Positions 26,901-34,017 of a DNA stretch of 47,555 nt are shown here, in pieces. The position numbers were made by a program, and so were the translations under genes. The DNA is from a virus. Under the pieces are notes generated by a model that worked only from the letters and a program-made list of their open reading frames with translations, did not search any database and had not been told where the DNA came from. How positions within the stretch are numbered: the first letter of the stretch is position 1; every line of letters begins with the position of its first letter. The stretch covers positions 1 through 47,555 of the IMG/VR virus record IMGVR_UViG_3300010391_000062. One strand, given 5' to 3'.

Positions 26901-27502
26901 GTGTCTCCTTTGCTTCTGATTGAAAAGCTCTCGTAGCGATCCTTGGGCAGCTCCACGCAGCCTGACGGGATCTCGCCGGTACCCTTCACGTAGGTCTTGA
27001 TCTCCGCCAGTCGCGCTTCCTTGGTGATCTTCACGAAGTCCTTGCCGTTCTCGAAACACCATGCTTCCAGGGCGTCAAGGTCGTCTACCCGGATGCCGAA
27101 CTGCGCGGACGTGAACCGCAGGTCCACGAGCGGGGTCTCGACGGTCTTGCCGGTCCGGACCTTCTGCGCCCAGTCGTACAAGGAGCCTAGGCACAGCTCG
27201 CGCCCCTTGCCATCTGCGCGCTCGCGTTCGTAGCCGCCCATCGCCCGGATGATCTCGCGGATGGCCGCTTCGCGGGGCTTCTTGTGGACCTTGGCCAGCC
27301 GGTCGATCTCCTCGCACTCGGCTTCCAGGTCCTTGATCGACTTCGCGTAGGCCGCAGCCGTCTCGGCGTCCACGACAGGCCGCAGCACTTCCTTGGGGCG
27401 CTCAGTGGGGAGCGGCGGCAGTTCCACGCCGCGCTCCTCGGCCTCCGTCACCGCAGCGAGCGCGAGGCCGAGGATCTCCTGGCGCAGGGCAAGGTCGTTC
27501 AT
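26897..27502 (-). CDS. Gp157-like protein, ERF partner
   Basis: A 201-residue protein from ATG 27502. A long N-terminal coiled coil (about 40-95, with YAKSIKDLEAECEEIDRLAK) is followed by strands and the C-terminal pattern EIKTYVKGTGEIPSGCVEL, which fits the siphovirus Gp157 family. These proteins usually lie beside ERF or other annealing recombinases and are thought to assist recombination or resistance functions. The stop overlaps the ERF start. The family call is by motif order and context. Confidence 0.65.
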   Translation of the reverse strand: MNDLALRQEILGLALAAVTEAEERGVELPPLPTERPKEVLRPVVDAETAAAYAKSIKDLEAECEEIDRLAKVHKKPREAAIREIIRAMGGYERERADGKGRELCLGSLYDWAQKVRTGKTVETPLVDLRFTSAQFGIRVDDLDALEAWCFENGKDFVKITKEARLAEIKTYVKGTGEIPSGCVELPKDRYESFSIRSKGDT

Positions 27503-27726
27503 GGCTTCGCCTGGCTCGCTATCCATGAGCGTGCCTTCTGCATGGCCTGCGCGAACTCGTGTTCGAGCCTCTCGATGCTGGCGAGAGTGGTAATGTTGCA
27601 CATCGCGTAGGTGTACTGGTTGGGGGGCTCGGTGCTGTAGATGAAGGCCACCGGCACTCTCTCCTCAATGGCGAGTGCGTGGGCCCTATCGAGCAGAACC
27701 CGACCCTTCTTCAGGAAGCGGCTCAC
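27499..27726 (-). CDS. Small early protein, unknown
   Basis: Seventy-five residues from ATG 27726; the stop overlaps the next ATG. It opens MSRFLKKGRVLLDRAHALAI and has a short beta segment (VPVAFIYSTEPPNQYTYAM) then a helix. It looks like a compact alpha/beta mini-protein. Function is unknown. Confidence 0.65.
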   Translation of the reverse strand: MSRFLKKGRVLLDRAHALAIEERVPVAFIYSTEPPNQYTYAMCNITTLASIERLEHEFAQAMQKARSWIASQAKP

Positions 27727-28007
27727 GCCCCCTCCCCGGCCGGCACCTCGCCCCGGCCCGCGGCCGTCAGCGGCGCGTGCTCCTGGAACCGCTTGCTCGC
27801 CTCCTCGCGGTCCTCGCGTTCCTGCACCATGTCGTCAAGCGTCGTGCTCATGGATGCGGCGCACGAAAGGCAGTCGAAGATGTGGGAGCGCAGCTCCTTC
27901 GCGATCTTCGGGATGGGTTCGTCCCAGTAGCCCTTGTGGGCGTTGTGGTCCCTTGCGAACCACTGAAAGTGCTCGTGCATCTTGTGTCGAATCTCGCTCG
28001 TGTTCAT
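27723..28007 (-). CDS. Small His/Cys-containing early protein
   Basis: Ninety-four residues from ATG 28007 with GGAG upstream. The first half is His-rich (IRHKMHEHFQWFARDHNAHK) and contains CLSC at about 52-55, so a metal site is possible. The second half is a charged helix. The gene starts a sub-run after a 74-nt gap. Function is unknown. Confidence 0.65.
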   Translation of the reverse strand: MNTSEIRHKMHEHFQWFARDHNAHKGYWDEPIPKIAKELRSHIFDCLSCAASMSTTLDDMVQEREDREEASKRFQEHAPLTAAGRGEVPAGEGA

Positions 28008-28081
28008 CGTCGGTTCTCCGGAATGCGCGACGCGCGGGGGCCGGCTCTGGCAAGTGAGACAAAGCCAACCAGCCCCCGGCG

Positions 28082-28378
28082 TCACGACTTGCCCGGACGT
28101 GCGGGGCCGGGACGCCCCTGGAGAACCGCGTCACATGACGCAGACGCACTGTCCCTGTCCGCCCGTGGCCCGTTCTCCGTGGGCGCAGACGGCTGTGATC
28201 CATCATTCCAACACTCATCGCAGATCCACGTCTCCGATGGCTGAACTCCGCGGTAGTCGCCCGCCACGTCCTCGCTGCTCTTGCGGCACCACGCGCACCG
28301 CGGCTCGGGCCGGTCGTAGGGCGAGTCGCTCGTGGCTTGGCGCCACCAAGCCGGCCCGGCGTTGTAGGCGGTGCTCAT
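28082..28378 (-). CDS. Small zinc-finger-like protein
   Basis: Ninety-eight residues from ATG 28378, overlapping the previous stop. A CAWC pair (about 28-31) and a CDEC pair (about 54-57) are spaced as in a treble-clef or ribbon zinc site. The C-terminal third is Ser/Ala/Gly-rich and probably disordered. It is cotranscribed with the methyltransferase gene just upstream. Confidence 0.65.
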   Translation of the reverse strand: MSTAYNAGPAWWRQATSDSPYDRPEPRCAWCRKSSEDVAGDYRGVQPSETWICDECWNDGSQPSAPTENGPRADRDSASASCDAVLQGRPGPARPGKS

Positions 28379-28926
28379 CGCGCTTCCTCCCACATCACCC
28401 CCTGGCGCGTGAACGTCTCCCACGCCTTCGTAACCGCGCCGGTTCCAGGAAAGAGATCCGCCAGCGTGTCGCCTGGCTCCGCACCCAGGAGGCGGAAGAG
28501 CCAGAAGCAGAAGTCGGCGGGCTTAGCACCTGGGAAGTTCTTCTCCTTGCCGTTTCGGGTGCGCCGTTTTCGCGGTGCGTTCTCGGGCGACTTGCCGGTA
28601 TTCATCGCGGGAGCGCAGGCCATCCAGTCTCGGCACCGCACGTTGCCGAAAGAGCCCGGGCGACCGCCGCAGAAGATCACGGGTTCCCACGCATATTTGA
28701 CCGGGAGAACCAGCGAGGTCCATGTCTTGCACCACGCGGCGACGCGCACGGTCTGTGGGCAAAGGGGAAGCAAGAAACGGAGGTCTTTGGATCCGCAGCT
28801 GAGAGCCCAGCCATCGGGGAACTCTGCAATGAGGCGTGCGATCAGCGCCGGATGATCGACCTCTGCGCAGCCGTAGAGACGCTTGGCCTGCCCCATGTAG
28901 GGCGGATCCGCGTAGGCGAACTTCAT
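28375..28926 (-). CDS. Small DNA methyltransferase, DPPY type with permuted motif order
   Basis: A 183-residue protein from ATG 28926. It starts with the catalytic motif IV (DPPY at residues 7-10) and ends with the AdoMet-binding motif I (DLFPGTGAV at about 157-165). This is the permuted order seen in beta-class amino-methyltransferases, which put a methyl group on adenine N6 or cytosine N4 in DNA. The stretch between (KTWTSLVLPVKYAWEPVIFC) fits the family fold. At 183 residues it is close to a minimal enzyme, with little room for a target-recognition domain. No restriction enzyme gene is adjacent, so protection of phage DNA is the likely role. Confidence 0.75.
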   Translation of the reverse strand: MKFAYADPPYMGQAKRLYGCAEVDHPALIARLIAEFPDGWALSCGSKDLRFLLPLCPQTVRVAAWCKTWTSLVLPVKYAWEPVIFCGGRPGSFGNVRCRDWMACAPAMNTGKSPENAPRKRRTRNGKEKNFPGAKPADFCFWLFRLLGAEPGDTLADLFPGTGAVTKAWETFTRQGVMWEEAR

Positions 28927-29183
28927 CTCCCCGGGCTCTCCGTCTGCCCGCGCTCGCGCCCGCCGCCCGTGTCGCGGCGTTGCGGAAACCGCCAGAGGAC
29001 CTGGTCGAACATCGAGACGCGCACGCCCAGCAGCCGCGCGGTCTCCTCGACGGTCGTGGCCATGTCGCGCGAGACGACGAGCCCGAAGCCGCGAGCCTTC
29101 ACCCAGCGGAAGTAAGCGAGGATGCGCGCGATCGGAACGCCGGTCTCGACGACGAGCGTGAGGGTAAGACGGCGGGGCTTCAC
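28923..29183 (-). CDS. Small basic early protein
   Basis: Eighty-six residues from GTG 29183 (GTGA overlap upstream, ATGA overlap downstream). It opens MKPRRLTLTLVVETGVPIAR and has alpha/beta alternation to about residue 60, then an Arg/Gly-rich tail. It could bind nucleic acid through the tail, but there is no known motif. Confidence 0.6.
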   Translation of the reverse strand: MKPRRLTLTLVVETGVPIARILAYFRWVKARGFGLVVSRDMATTVEETARLLGVRVSMFDQVLWRFPQRRDTGGGRERGQTESPGR

Positions 29184-29485
29184 AGCGCACCTCCCGCGCG
29201 GGCGTCATCAAGATCCATCCGCGCGTGGCGAACTATGTCCTCCTGGGGCTTCCAACGCCTCCCGTCCTCATCCATCACGTCCGCGACGAGGCGCTCCAAG
29301 GACTCCGCCACCTTCCGCAGCAGCGCCAGCTTGCGCTCGGCCTCGGCGAGCTTGACCACGAGCGCAGTTAGGAGCCCGTGACTGTTTCCGAACTGCTCGG
29401 AATGAGCGCCTGTCGCGAGGAACTGTCGCGCGTCGCGGAGAATGGCCGCGGTCTGCGACACGGGGATCGACTGCGGGTCGTTCAT
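29180..29485 (-). CDS. Small helical early protein
   Basis: A 101-residue protein from ATG 29485. Almost wholly helical, with a coiled-coil-like Leu/Ala/Lys stretch (about 40-70, LVVKLAEAERKLALLRKVAE). The stop overlaps the next start. Function is unknown. Confidence 0.65.
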   Translation of the reverse strand: MNDPQSIPVSQTAAILRDARQFLATGAHSEQFGNSHGLLTALVVKLAEAERKLALLRKVAESLERLVADVMDEDGRRWKPQEDIVRHARMDLDDARAGGAL

Positions 29486-29487
29486 GG

Positions 29488-29682
29488 TTAGTCCGGCTCC
29501 GGGGCGTCAAGGTTCTTCTCGCGGATGTTTGCTTCCAATTCCCGCACGCGCGCCTCTGCCGCCGCCAGCCGGTCCAGGAGGGAGAGGAGATCCTCCTGCT
29601 CCACCATGACGGAAGTGGGGAACCGGATGACGTAAGGCTCGCCCGCCTCCGCCAGCCGCCGCAGCTCGGAGTCGGTGGTCAC
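29488..29682 (-). CDS. Small coiled-coil protein
   Basis: Sixty-four residues from GTG 29682, overlapping the preceding TGA. A short strand pair (PYVIRFPTSVMVEQEDLLSL) is followed by a coil (LDRLAAAEARVRELEANI). The start sits in the same sequence context (GCGAGGCGA before GTGA) as the gene at 30432-30560; the two junctions are copies of each other. Confidence 0.6.
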   Translation of the reverse strand: MTTDSELRRLAEAGEPYVIRFPTSVMVEQEDLLSLLDRLAAAEARVRELEANIREKNLDAPEPD

Positions 29683-29909
29683 TTCGCCTCGCTTTCGCCG
29701 GGGATGCGGAGGGCGCGGATGGCCTTTGCGGCCGTCTCGGGCGTCACCGTCGTGCGCGCTCGATTGAGGAGGCTGATCGCCCGTTGGGCGCACTCCTCCC
29801 TCACCGCCTGCCCGAAGCGAATTAGGGCTGCGGTCAGCCTGATGGTGAGGTCCGGCGGATTGAAGTGCTCCAGTGTTTCGCGGGCCACCGTCTTCGGATC
29901 CGGGATCAT
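29679..29909 (-). CDS. Small early protein, paralog of 30557-30838
   Basis: Seventy-six residues; ATG 29909 has GGAGG upstream, and a GTG at 29912 is equally possible. It shares PDPxxxAREtL near the start, [13 protein letters not shown] in the middle and RIPGESEA at the C-terminus with the protein at 30557-30838. The conserved core is an amphipathic helix. It is a duplicated small early protein of unknown role. Confidence 0.65.
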   Translation of the reverse strand: MIPDPKTVARETLEHFNPPDLTIRLTAALIRFGQAVREECAQRAISLLNRARTTVTPETAAKAIRALRIPGESEAK

Positions 29910-30127
29910 CACTTCGTCCTCCTCCGCTCCTCGCGGTCCTCTGCGGGCAACTCCTTGTCCGTGTCCCCGGGCAAGAAAAGCAACAGCGCGAACACGAGCC
30001 ATCCTCCCAGCGAGGACGCCATCGCCCCCCATGGGCCGATCGCTTTCTCCAGGGTCTCTCTGTTCGCGCAGGCCGAAACGCCGACCGAGAAGAAGAACGC
30101 AACGGCGAGATATTGGAGCGTTCTCAT
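29909..30127 (-). CDS. Small lipoprotein with a second membrane helix
   Basis: Seventy-two residues from ATG 30127. It has a signal peptide (MRTLQYLAVAFFFSVG) with lipobox VSAC, then a hydrophobic helix (GGWLVFALLLFLP) and a charged tail. It would be anchored in the envelope. Early-expressed phage lipoproteins often block superinfecting phages or mask the receptor; that role is inferred from type and early position only. Confidence 0.6.
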   Translation of the reverse strand: MRTLQYLAVAFFFSVGVSACANRETLEKAIGPWGAMASSLGGWLVFALLLFLPGDTDKELPAEDREERRRTK

Positions 30128-30435
30128 GGCATCGCGCCTCCGGCTCGCGCCCTGGCAATGGCCGAGGCCAGCCCCTCGGTTCCCTCGGCCCGGAGGTGCT
30201 TTTGCGCCTCCACGGCCACGTCGAGGAGGAGGGCGTTGTGGAGCACCTTCTCTTTCGCCACGCTCACGCAGCCGAGGATACCGTCGACGAGGTCCTCGTT
30301 CCCTTGTGCCAACTCTTCGAGGGCCGCGGCGCAGCAGAGCATCAGCGGCGTAGGAGGCACGCGATACCCCTTCTTTGGCGTCATGGCATAGTCTCGCGCC
30401 TCCTGCGCCAGCGCGCGTGCTTCTGCGGGTGTCAT
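30124..30435 (-). CDS. Small helical early protein
   Basis: A 103-residue protein from ATG 30435. It opens MTPAEARALAQEARDYAM and contains PPTPLMLCCAAALEELAQGN, then helices to a Gly/Ala tail. Its stop overlaps the lipoprotein start. It resembles other small helical phage early proteins; the function is unknown. Confidence 0.65.
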   Translation of the reverse strand: MTPAEARALAQEARDYAMTPKKGYRVPPTPLMLCCAAALEELAQGNEDLVDGILGCVSVAKEKVLHNALLLDVAVEAQKHLRAEGTEGLASAIARARAGGAMP

Positions 30436-30560
30436 GCGTCCTCCCACTCGAAGCAGATGCAAGGGCAGCCGTCCACGAGGCATTCACTTCCGCCCACGTG
30501 CTTGTGCTCATCGCGCACGTGACCGCAGCAGCAAACGTCGCACTCTGGAATGTCGTTCAC
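30432..30560 (-). CDS. 42-residue cysteine-rich zinc-knuckle peptide
   Basis: From GTG 30560, overlapping the previous TGA. In 42 residues there are seven cysteines and two or three histidines (CDVCCCGHVRDEHKH, then CLVDGCPCICFEW), enough for one or two zinc sites. Overlapping junctions at both ends support translation. The role could be protein-protein or nucleic-acid binding; unknown. Confidence 0.6.
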   Translation of the reverse strand: MNDIPECDVCCCGHVRDEHKHVGGSECLVDGCPCICFEWEDA

Positions 30561-30838
30561 GTCGCCTCGCTTTCGCCGGGGATGCGGACACTCGCTTCGA
30601 TGGCCGCGCCTACCTGTGAATCGCAAACCTTCGCGACCATGAGGCATTCCTTCCTCACCGCCTGCCCGAACCGGATCAGCGCGGCGGCGATCTCAGCTAT
30701 CCGCTGCTCTTCGTAGACTTCCGGAGGCGATTCCACCAGAGCGAAGGGAGGCGTTGACTCGCGCCAGCGCCTTGCGATCCGGGCGAGAACCTCACGCGCC
30801 AACTCTCTGGGATCAGGTAGTGCCATGGGTCCCCTCAT
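30557..30838 (-). CDS. Small early protein, paralog of 29679-29909
   Basis: Ninety-three residues from ATG 30838 (ATGA overlap); ATG 30826 is an alternative. It shares the core [13 protein letters not shown] and the C-terminal RIPGESEA with the gene 0.7 kb downstream, with extra residues between. The DNA around both stops (CTCGCTTTCGCCGGGGATGCGGA on the plus strand is cut here to its first 20 bases: CTCGCTTTCGCCGGGGATGC) is identical, so the duplication is fairly recent at that end. Confidence 0.65.
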   Translation of the reverse strand: MRGPMALPDPRELAREVLARIARRWRESTPPFALVESPPEVYEEQRIAEIAAALIRFGQAVRKECLMVAKVCDSQVGAAIEASVRIPGESEAT

Positions 30839-31107
30839 GGGGCTCCTTCCACGGCGAGGGCGAGCGCGGCGAGGGCGGCGTCTCGCTTGCCTGCGAGGAG
30901 GTGGCGGTCCGAGCTGGTCGTGGCTCCCCATTCCTGCGCGTGCATCGCCGCCTCCGCGCACGCGACGAGCGCCGCGAAGATCGCGCGGGCCTGGGGGACG
31001 GGGACGACGCGGGGAGCGGACTCACGCCCGATGGTTTCGCGCTCGGTGGTGCTCCACAGCCGCACGTCGAGGGTCTTGAGATGGGCGATGGCGTCAGCGT
31101 GGGTCAT
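30835..31107 (-). CDS. Small helical early protein
   Basis: Ninety residues from ATG 31107. It opens [20 protein letters not shown] and has an Ala-rich helical second half ([20 protein letters not shown]). Both ends overlap neighbours by four bases. No family is recognised. Confidence 0.65.
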   Translation of the reverse strand: MTHADAIAHLKTLDVRLWSTTERETIGRESAPRVVPVPQARAIFAALVACAEAAMHAQEWGATTSSDRHLLAGKRDAALAALALAVEGAP

Positions 31108-31658
31108 GCTCCCTCCACTCTCGGCGGCTCCGGGTAGTGACGGCGAACGATGTCGGAGCATAGCGCGAGGATCTCGGCTCGTTTCGCAGCCCCCGCAGCC
31201 CCCGCAGCCCACGCAGCCCCCGCAGCCCACGCAGCCCACGCAGCCTCCGCAGCCCCCGCAGCCCACGCAGCCCCCGCAGCCCTCGCAGCCCCCACAGCCC
31301 ACGCAGCCCCCGCAGCCCTCGCAGCCCACGCAGCCCTCGCAGCCCCCACAGCGCGCGCCTCAGATGGCTCGCGCGCCCACGCTTCGCTTGCCTCAATGCA
31401 GAGTCGTGGTCGATCCTCGCCAGAGGACACCAGAGGGAGCGCCAGCCGCGCGCACTCGCAAGCCGCGAGCGTCAGCGGTCGGCGCTTCTCGCTCCACGGC
31501 GCGCCTGCATCGACGGTGCCGATGAGCCACAACATCCACGAACCGTCTCGGCACTCGCGCCACGCCGCCGCGTAGTCTGGCTGCGTGCGAGCCCACTCCA
31601 CAGCCTCGCGGCAGGCGTTGAGCTTGACGAGCGCGTCGGACCAGTGAGGCTCAGGCAT
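31104..31658 (-). CDS. Ala/Trp/Arg/Gly-rich repeat protein
   Basis: A 184-residue protein; ATG 31658 is preferred because AAAGGA lies seven bases upstream, and ATG 31676 is an alternative. Residues 1-95 form a normal domain ([20 protein letters not shown], then [16 protein letters not shown]). Residues about 105-160 are a tandem AAX array where X is almost always Trp, Gly or Arg. Residues 160-184 return to normal sequence ([20 protein letters not shown]). Such (AAX)n segments probably form long helices with a Trp/Arg face. I have seen this type in other phage genomes; its role is unknown. Confidence 0.75.
   Translation of the reverse strand: MPEPHWSDALVKLNACREAVEWARTQPDYAAAWRECRDGSWMLWLIGTVDAGAPWSEKRRPLTLAACECARLALPLVSSGEDRPRLCIEASEAWAREPSEARAVGAARAAWAARAAGAAWAVGAARAAGAAWAAGAAEAAWAAWAAGAAWAAGAAGAAKRAEILALCSDIVRRHYPEPPRVEGA
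31185..31355 (-). repeat. 9-bp tandem array coding (Ala-Ala-X)n
   Basis: About 19 tandem copies of a 9-bp unit (on the plus strand CGCAGC followed by CCC, CCA, CCT or once CTC). Read on the coding strand the variable triplet is NGG (GGG, TGG, AGG), giving Gly, Trp or Arg, plus one GAG (Glu). Nearly all variation is in the first base of that triplet. The array lies fully inside the gene at 31104-31658 and keeps the frame. Confidence 0.8.
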
Positions 31659-31950
31659 ATGGATTCCTTTCGTCATCGGCCAAGAGCCGCAGCCTCGCGC
31701 GCTGCGCCTGGCGCTCTGGGTCGAGCACGTAGCACTTGGTCGCCTCGCGGAACGTCCAGCCGTGGCGCGAGAAGTGGGCTTGCGCTTGGTCGCGGACGTG
31801 GACGGGCCAGAGATTCAGCACGCGGATAGCAAGCGTGCGCCTACGTCGCGCCACGTACGGATCGTACGCGTCCGTGAGGTCGTACCTCCACTCGTAGCTC
31901 ACCGTGCCATCGTCGTGCAGTTGCAACCGCGGGTCGTAGGTGGCGCTCAT
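31651..31950 (-). CDS. Small early protein, aromatic and basic
   Basis: Ninety-nine residues from ATG 31950. It opens [20 protein letters not shown] and continues with Arg-rich helices ([20 protein letters not shown]). It could be a small nucleic-acid binding protein. It overlaps the SprT-like gene upstream by four bases and the repeat-protein gene downstream by eight. Confidence 0.65.
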   Translation of the reverse strand: MSATYDPRLQLHDDGTVSYEWRYDLTDAYDPYVARRRRTLAIRVLNLWPVHVRDQAQAHFSRHGWTFREATKCYVLDPERQAQRARLRLLADDERNPYA

Positions 31951-32531
31951 GTTGCCTCCAGCGGAATCGAGTCCGTAGGGCAGATCGGTGGGCCGGCCTC
32001 GTCGAGCCACTTCTGCGCGAGCCGGACCAAGTAGCCGCATGTCGGACATGCAGCCTTGAGCATCCGAGTCCCCTGCTTCTTCCTCTGCGCCCTCGGCTTG
32101 ATCTCCGCGTGCGGGTAGGGTCCCAGCTTCTCGGAGAGAGCGTGTAAACGCGCAGATAGTTCGGGGCTTGCCGTGGTCGCGGTCCAAGGCTTGAGGAGCC
32201 CCACTGCCTTGGCGAGCCGGGAGAACGGTGCTCGGTGGCCTGCCTTGAGCCCCACGCAAGCGTGGATCGTCTCATGGAGCAGAACGTCCAGCACGCGTCC
32301 AGGTTCAACCAGAGACGGGCTCACGAACAGTTGGGGTTTGCCGTCTGCCGTGGCTTCGACGTGCCAGCATTCCCCGAGGCGCTTCCGCTTGACGCTCAAG
32401 GCTCCTCGACTCGGCCATCCACAGGAGACGGCAACCGCGGGCAGGGTCGCACCTTGGGCCGCGAGGATCGCTCCCAGGTCCGGGAGAGCGGCTTGAAGCC
32501 ACTCCTCCCGCGTGCCGAAGTGCTCGCTCAT
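31947..32531 (-). CDS. SprT-like zinc metalloprotease
   Basis: A 194-residue protein from ATG 32531. The catalytic zinc motif HETIH is at residues 86-90 with a third ligand H99 (HETIHACVGLKAGH), and a C-terminal zinc ribbon carries CPTC (162-165) and a further CP at 184-185. This is the plan of SprT/Spartan-type proteases; the eukaryotic relative degrades proteins crosslinked to DNA. In a phage it may clear or process DNA-bound host proteins during early infection; that role is inferred. The N-terminal half is typical of the SprT-like domain (SVKRKRLGECWHVEA, PSLVEPGRVLDVLLHE). Confidence 0.82.
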   Translation of the reverse strand: MSEHFGTREEWLQAALPDLGAILAAQGATLPAVAVSCGWPSRGALSVKRKRLGECWHVEATADGKPQLFVSPSLVEPGRVLDVLLHETIHACVGLKAGHRAPFSRLAKAVGLLKPWTATTASPELSARLHALSEKLGPYPHAEIKPRAQRKKQGTRMLKAACPTCGYLVRLAQKWLDEAGPPICPTDSIPLEAT

Positions 32532-32761
32532 GCGCCCCCCTCCTCAGCAGCGGGCAGTAGCCCGTTGGCGCGGAGCGCCGCGAGAACGTCGCGGGCGCAA
32601 GCGGCATCGAACGGCTCTCCCAGGTTCGGGCAGGCGAACCAGTGCCAGCGCTCACCTCGCGGCTCAGTATAGTTGACGAGTTCGGCGCCGTGCTGGCGTG
32701 CCACCGTCGCGACCGCCCGCCCGAGATGCCCGGGGCCGACCCCGAAGAAATGCTCGCTCAT
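32528..32761 (-). CDS. Small early protein
   Basis: Seventy-seven residues from ATG 32761. Its first residues MSEHFFGVGPGHLG echo MSEHFGT of the SprT-like neighbour. A beta segment (AELVNYTEPRGERWHWFACP) precedes a helix. Overlaps at both ends support it. Function is unknown. Confidence 0.65.
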   Translation of the reverse strand: MSEHFFGVGPGHLGRAVATVARQHGAELVNYTEPRGERWHWFACPNLGEPFDAACARDVLAALRANGLLPAAEEGGA

Positions 32762-33126
32762 CGGCCCGCCTCCTCGGACGCGGTCTGCGCGGCCTCCGGT
32801 ACCTCGTCGTCAATGAGATGATCGGCGATCCTGTCCCAGTCCACACGGCCGAGAGCGTGCGACATGAGGTCGGACCAGATCGACGCTTCCTCGACCATCG
32901 GGTTCGCCTCTTCGCTCTCCTCCTTCAGGCGGGCAGCGAGAGCGTACCGCGTACGATCCCTGCGCGTGCCGTAGCAGAACTCCTCCGGCTCCTCTGGCGT
33001 CTCCGCCCACGTCTCCCGCGCGACCGCCTGCCAGTGCAGGTAGCTCGCCTCCTCGTTGTCCATCCACAGCTTGACCGCCCACGTTTCGTAGTTCGGCCAG
33101 CCGTTGTAGGTCGTGTCCTTGCTCAT
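32758..33126 (-). CDS. Conserved-type small phage protein (YNGWxNYETW family)
   Basis: A 122-residue protein from ATG 33126. It opens MSKDTTYNGWPNYETWAVKL followed by WMDNEEASY, a signature I recognise from small uncharacterised phage and plasmid proteins. The rest is helical and acidic. It is the first gene after a 69-nt gap with an inverted repeat, so it may start a transcript segment. Function is unknown. Confidence 0.7.
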   Translation of the reverse strand: MSKDTTYNGWPNYETWAVKLWMDNEEASYLHWQAVARETWAETPEEPEEFCYGTRRDRTRYALAARLKEESEEANPMVEEASIWSDLMSHALGRVDWDRIADHLIDDEVPEAAQTASEEAGR

Positions 33127-33161
33127 CGTGTCTCGCTTTCTCCTGGTCGTCCCAGGGGCGA

Positions 33162-33180
33162 GCGCACTCAGCGAGTGCGC
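33162..33180. repeat. Perfect inverted repeat upstream of the 33126 start
   Basis: GCGCACTC, loop AGC, GAGTGCGC: eight perfect base pairs with a 3-nt loop, in the 69-nt gap between two minus-strand genes. There is no U-tract on the minus strand after it. It could be a regulator binding site or an RNA hairpin limiting read-through. Confidence 0.55.
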
Positions 33181-33195
33181 CCGACTCCGGGAAGG

Positions 33196-33426
33196 TCAGG
33201 GCAGCGTACCTCTCGGCCCTTCGATCCCTGGCAGGTAGCGGCGCCACAGATCGCGCAAGCGCGCGCCCTCTGCGCTCGCACCCGGCCACACGTACCGCGA
33301 GAGGTACGCGTAGAACCCGCGGGTGCGGAGAGCCATTCCCCCGCCGATCCCCTCCTGAGCCCTGAGCCGGTCCGCGTGAACGTGAGGCCAGCGGCGGCGC
33401 ATCGGATCGTAGAGCGTTGCGTCCAT
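33196..33426 (-). CDS. Small basic early protein
   Basis: Seventy-six residues from ATG 33426. It opens MDATLYDPMRRRWPHVHADR and has a Tyr/Arg-rich middle (GFYAYLSRYVWPGASAEG). The composition suggests nucleic-acid binding. It follows the first gene of the run by two bases. Confidence 0.6.
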   Translation of the reverse strand: MDATLYDPMRRRWPHVHADRLRAQEGIGGGMALRTRGFYAYLSRYVWPGASAEGARLRDLWRRYLPGIEGPRGTLP

Positions 33427-33428
33427 CG

Positions 33429-33659
33429 TCACCCCTCCTCCTGCGGATCCCGGTACCCTACCGCGCCGTCCGTGACCATCCCCTCCACCCGCGCGCAAGA
33501 CTCCGCGTACCCGCTCGCGTCCAGCGGCTCCCGCTCGGGTTGGTGCAAGCAGTACGGCTCCGTCTGCCCGGGCACCCACGACACCAACCGCCCGCACTCC
33601 CCGCACTCCCCAAACCGCCAGCGGTCTCCCTCGTGCTGCCTCTCGTGACATACTCTCAT
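33429..33659 (-). CDS. Small zinc-ribbon-like protein, start of early sub-operon
   Basis: Seventy-six residues from ATG 33659. MRVCHERQH, CGECG (about 19-23) and YCLHQ (about 36-40) suggest a zinc site. No good Shine-Dalgarno site precedes the ATG; instead a promoter-like pair ends eight bases upstream. Function is unknown. Confidence 0.6.
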   Translation of the reverse strand: MRVCHERQHEGDRWRFGECGECGRLVSWVPGQTEPYCLHQPEREPLDASGYAESCARVEGMVTDGAVGYRDPQEEG

Positions 33660-33667
33660 CGTCGTCT

Positions 33668-33696
33668 CACTTTCTGCGGGTCTCCGCCCGCGTCAA
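33668..33696 (-). promoter_or_regulatory. Putative promoter for the minus-strand early run
   Basis: On the minus strand TTGACG (33696-33691) is followed by a 17-bp spacer and AAAGTG (33673-33668). The ATG at 33659 begins eight bases later, so the transcript would be almost leaderless. The -10 match is weak. A 5-bp hairpin (GCGGG/CCCGC, 33676-33691) lies in the spacer. Confidence 0.4.
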
Positions 33697-34017
33697 CACT
33701 CCCCGACAATGGCAATAGGTGTGCCATCCCACGATTCCCGGAAACCACAACCCCTAGCCCCCTCGCACCCCCGAAACACCACTAGCCCCGTGTCACCCCT
33801 GCCGTTCTGTCCGCCACACCCCCGCAGAATGTCAGGAATTCGTTTGGCCCCCGTTAGCCCCGTGCTACCCTCCCAGCACGTACGGCTCAGACGCGCGCCG
33901 TCGGATGCGAGGCACTGCCCAGCCCCTCGGCGCGCACCCTCCCCTGACTCCGGTACGCCGCAACCCCTCGCCTCCCCCCGCAGCCCCCGCTTCCCCGTAC
34001 GCCCCCCGGACCTGGAC
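33697..34017. other. Gene-poor stretch with TAGCCCC direct repeats
   Basis: No convincing coding sequence. The plus strand is C-rich with three copies of TAGCCCC (33755-33761, 33783-33789, 33855-33861). The last two extend to the same 10-mer TAGCCCCGTG (33783-33792, 33855-33864). A fourth TAGCCCC is at 34542-34548, just before the 34539 start. The long open frames here are Pro- or Gly/Arg-rich by-products of base composition. The stretch could be a control region. Confidence 0.5.

Noticed and set aside
25663-27062. Longer frames around ERF on the minus strand (starts at 26646 and 27062)
   Set aside because: The added residues are out-of-frame readings of neighbouring genes; the ATG at 26900 has a strong AAGGAGA site and matches where the family starts.
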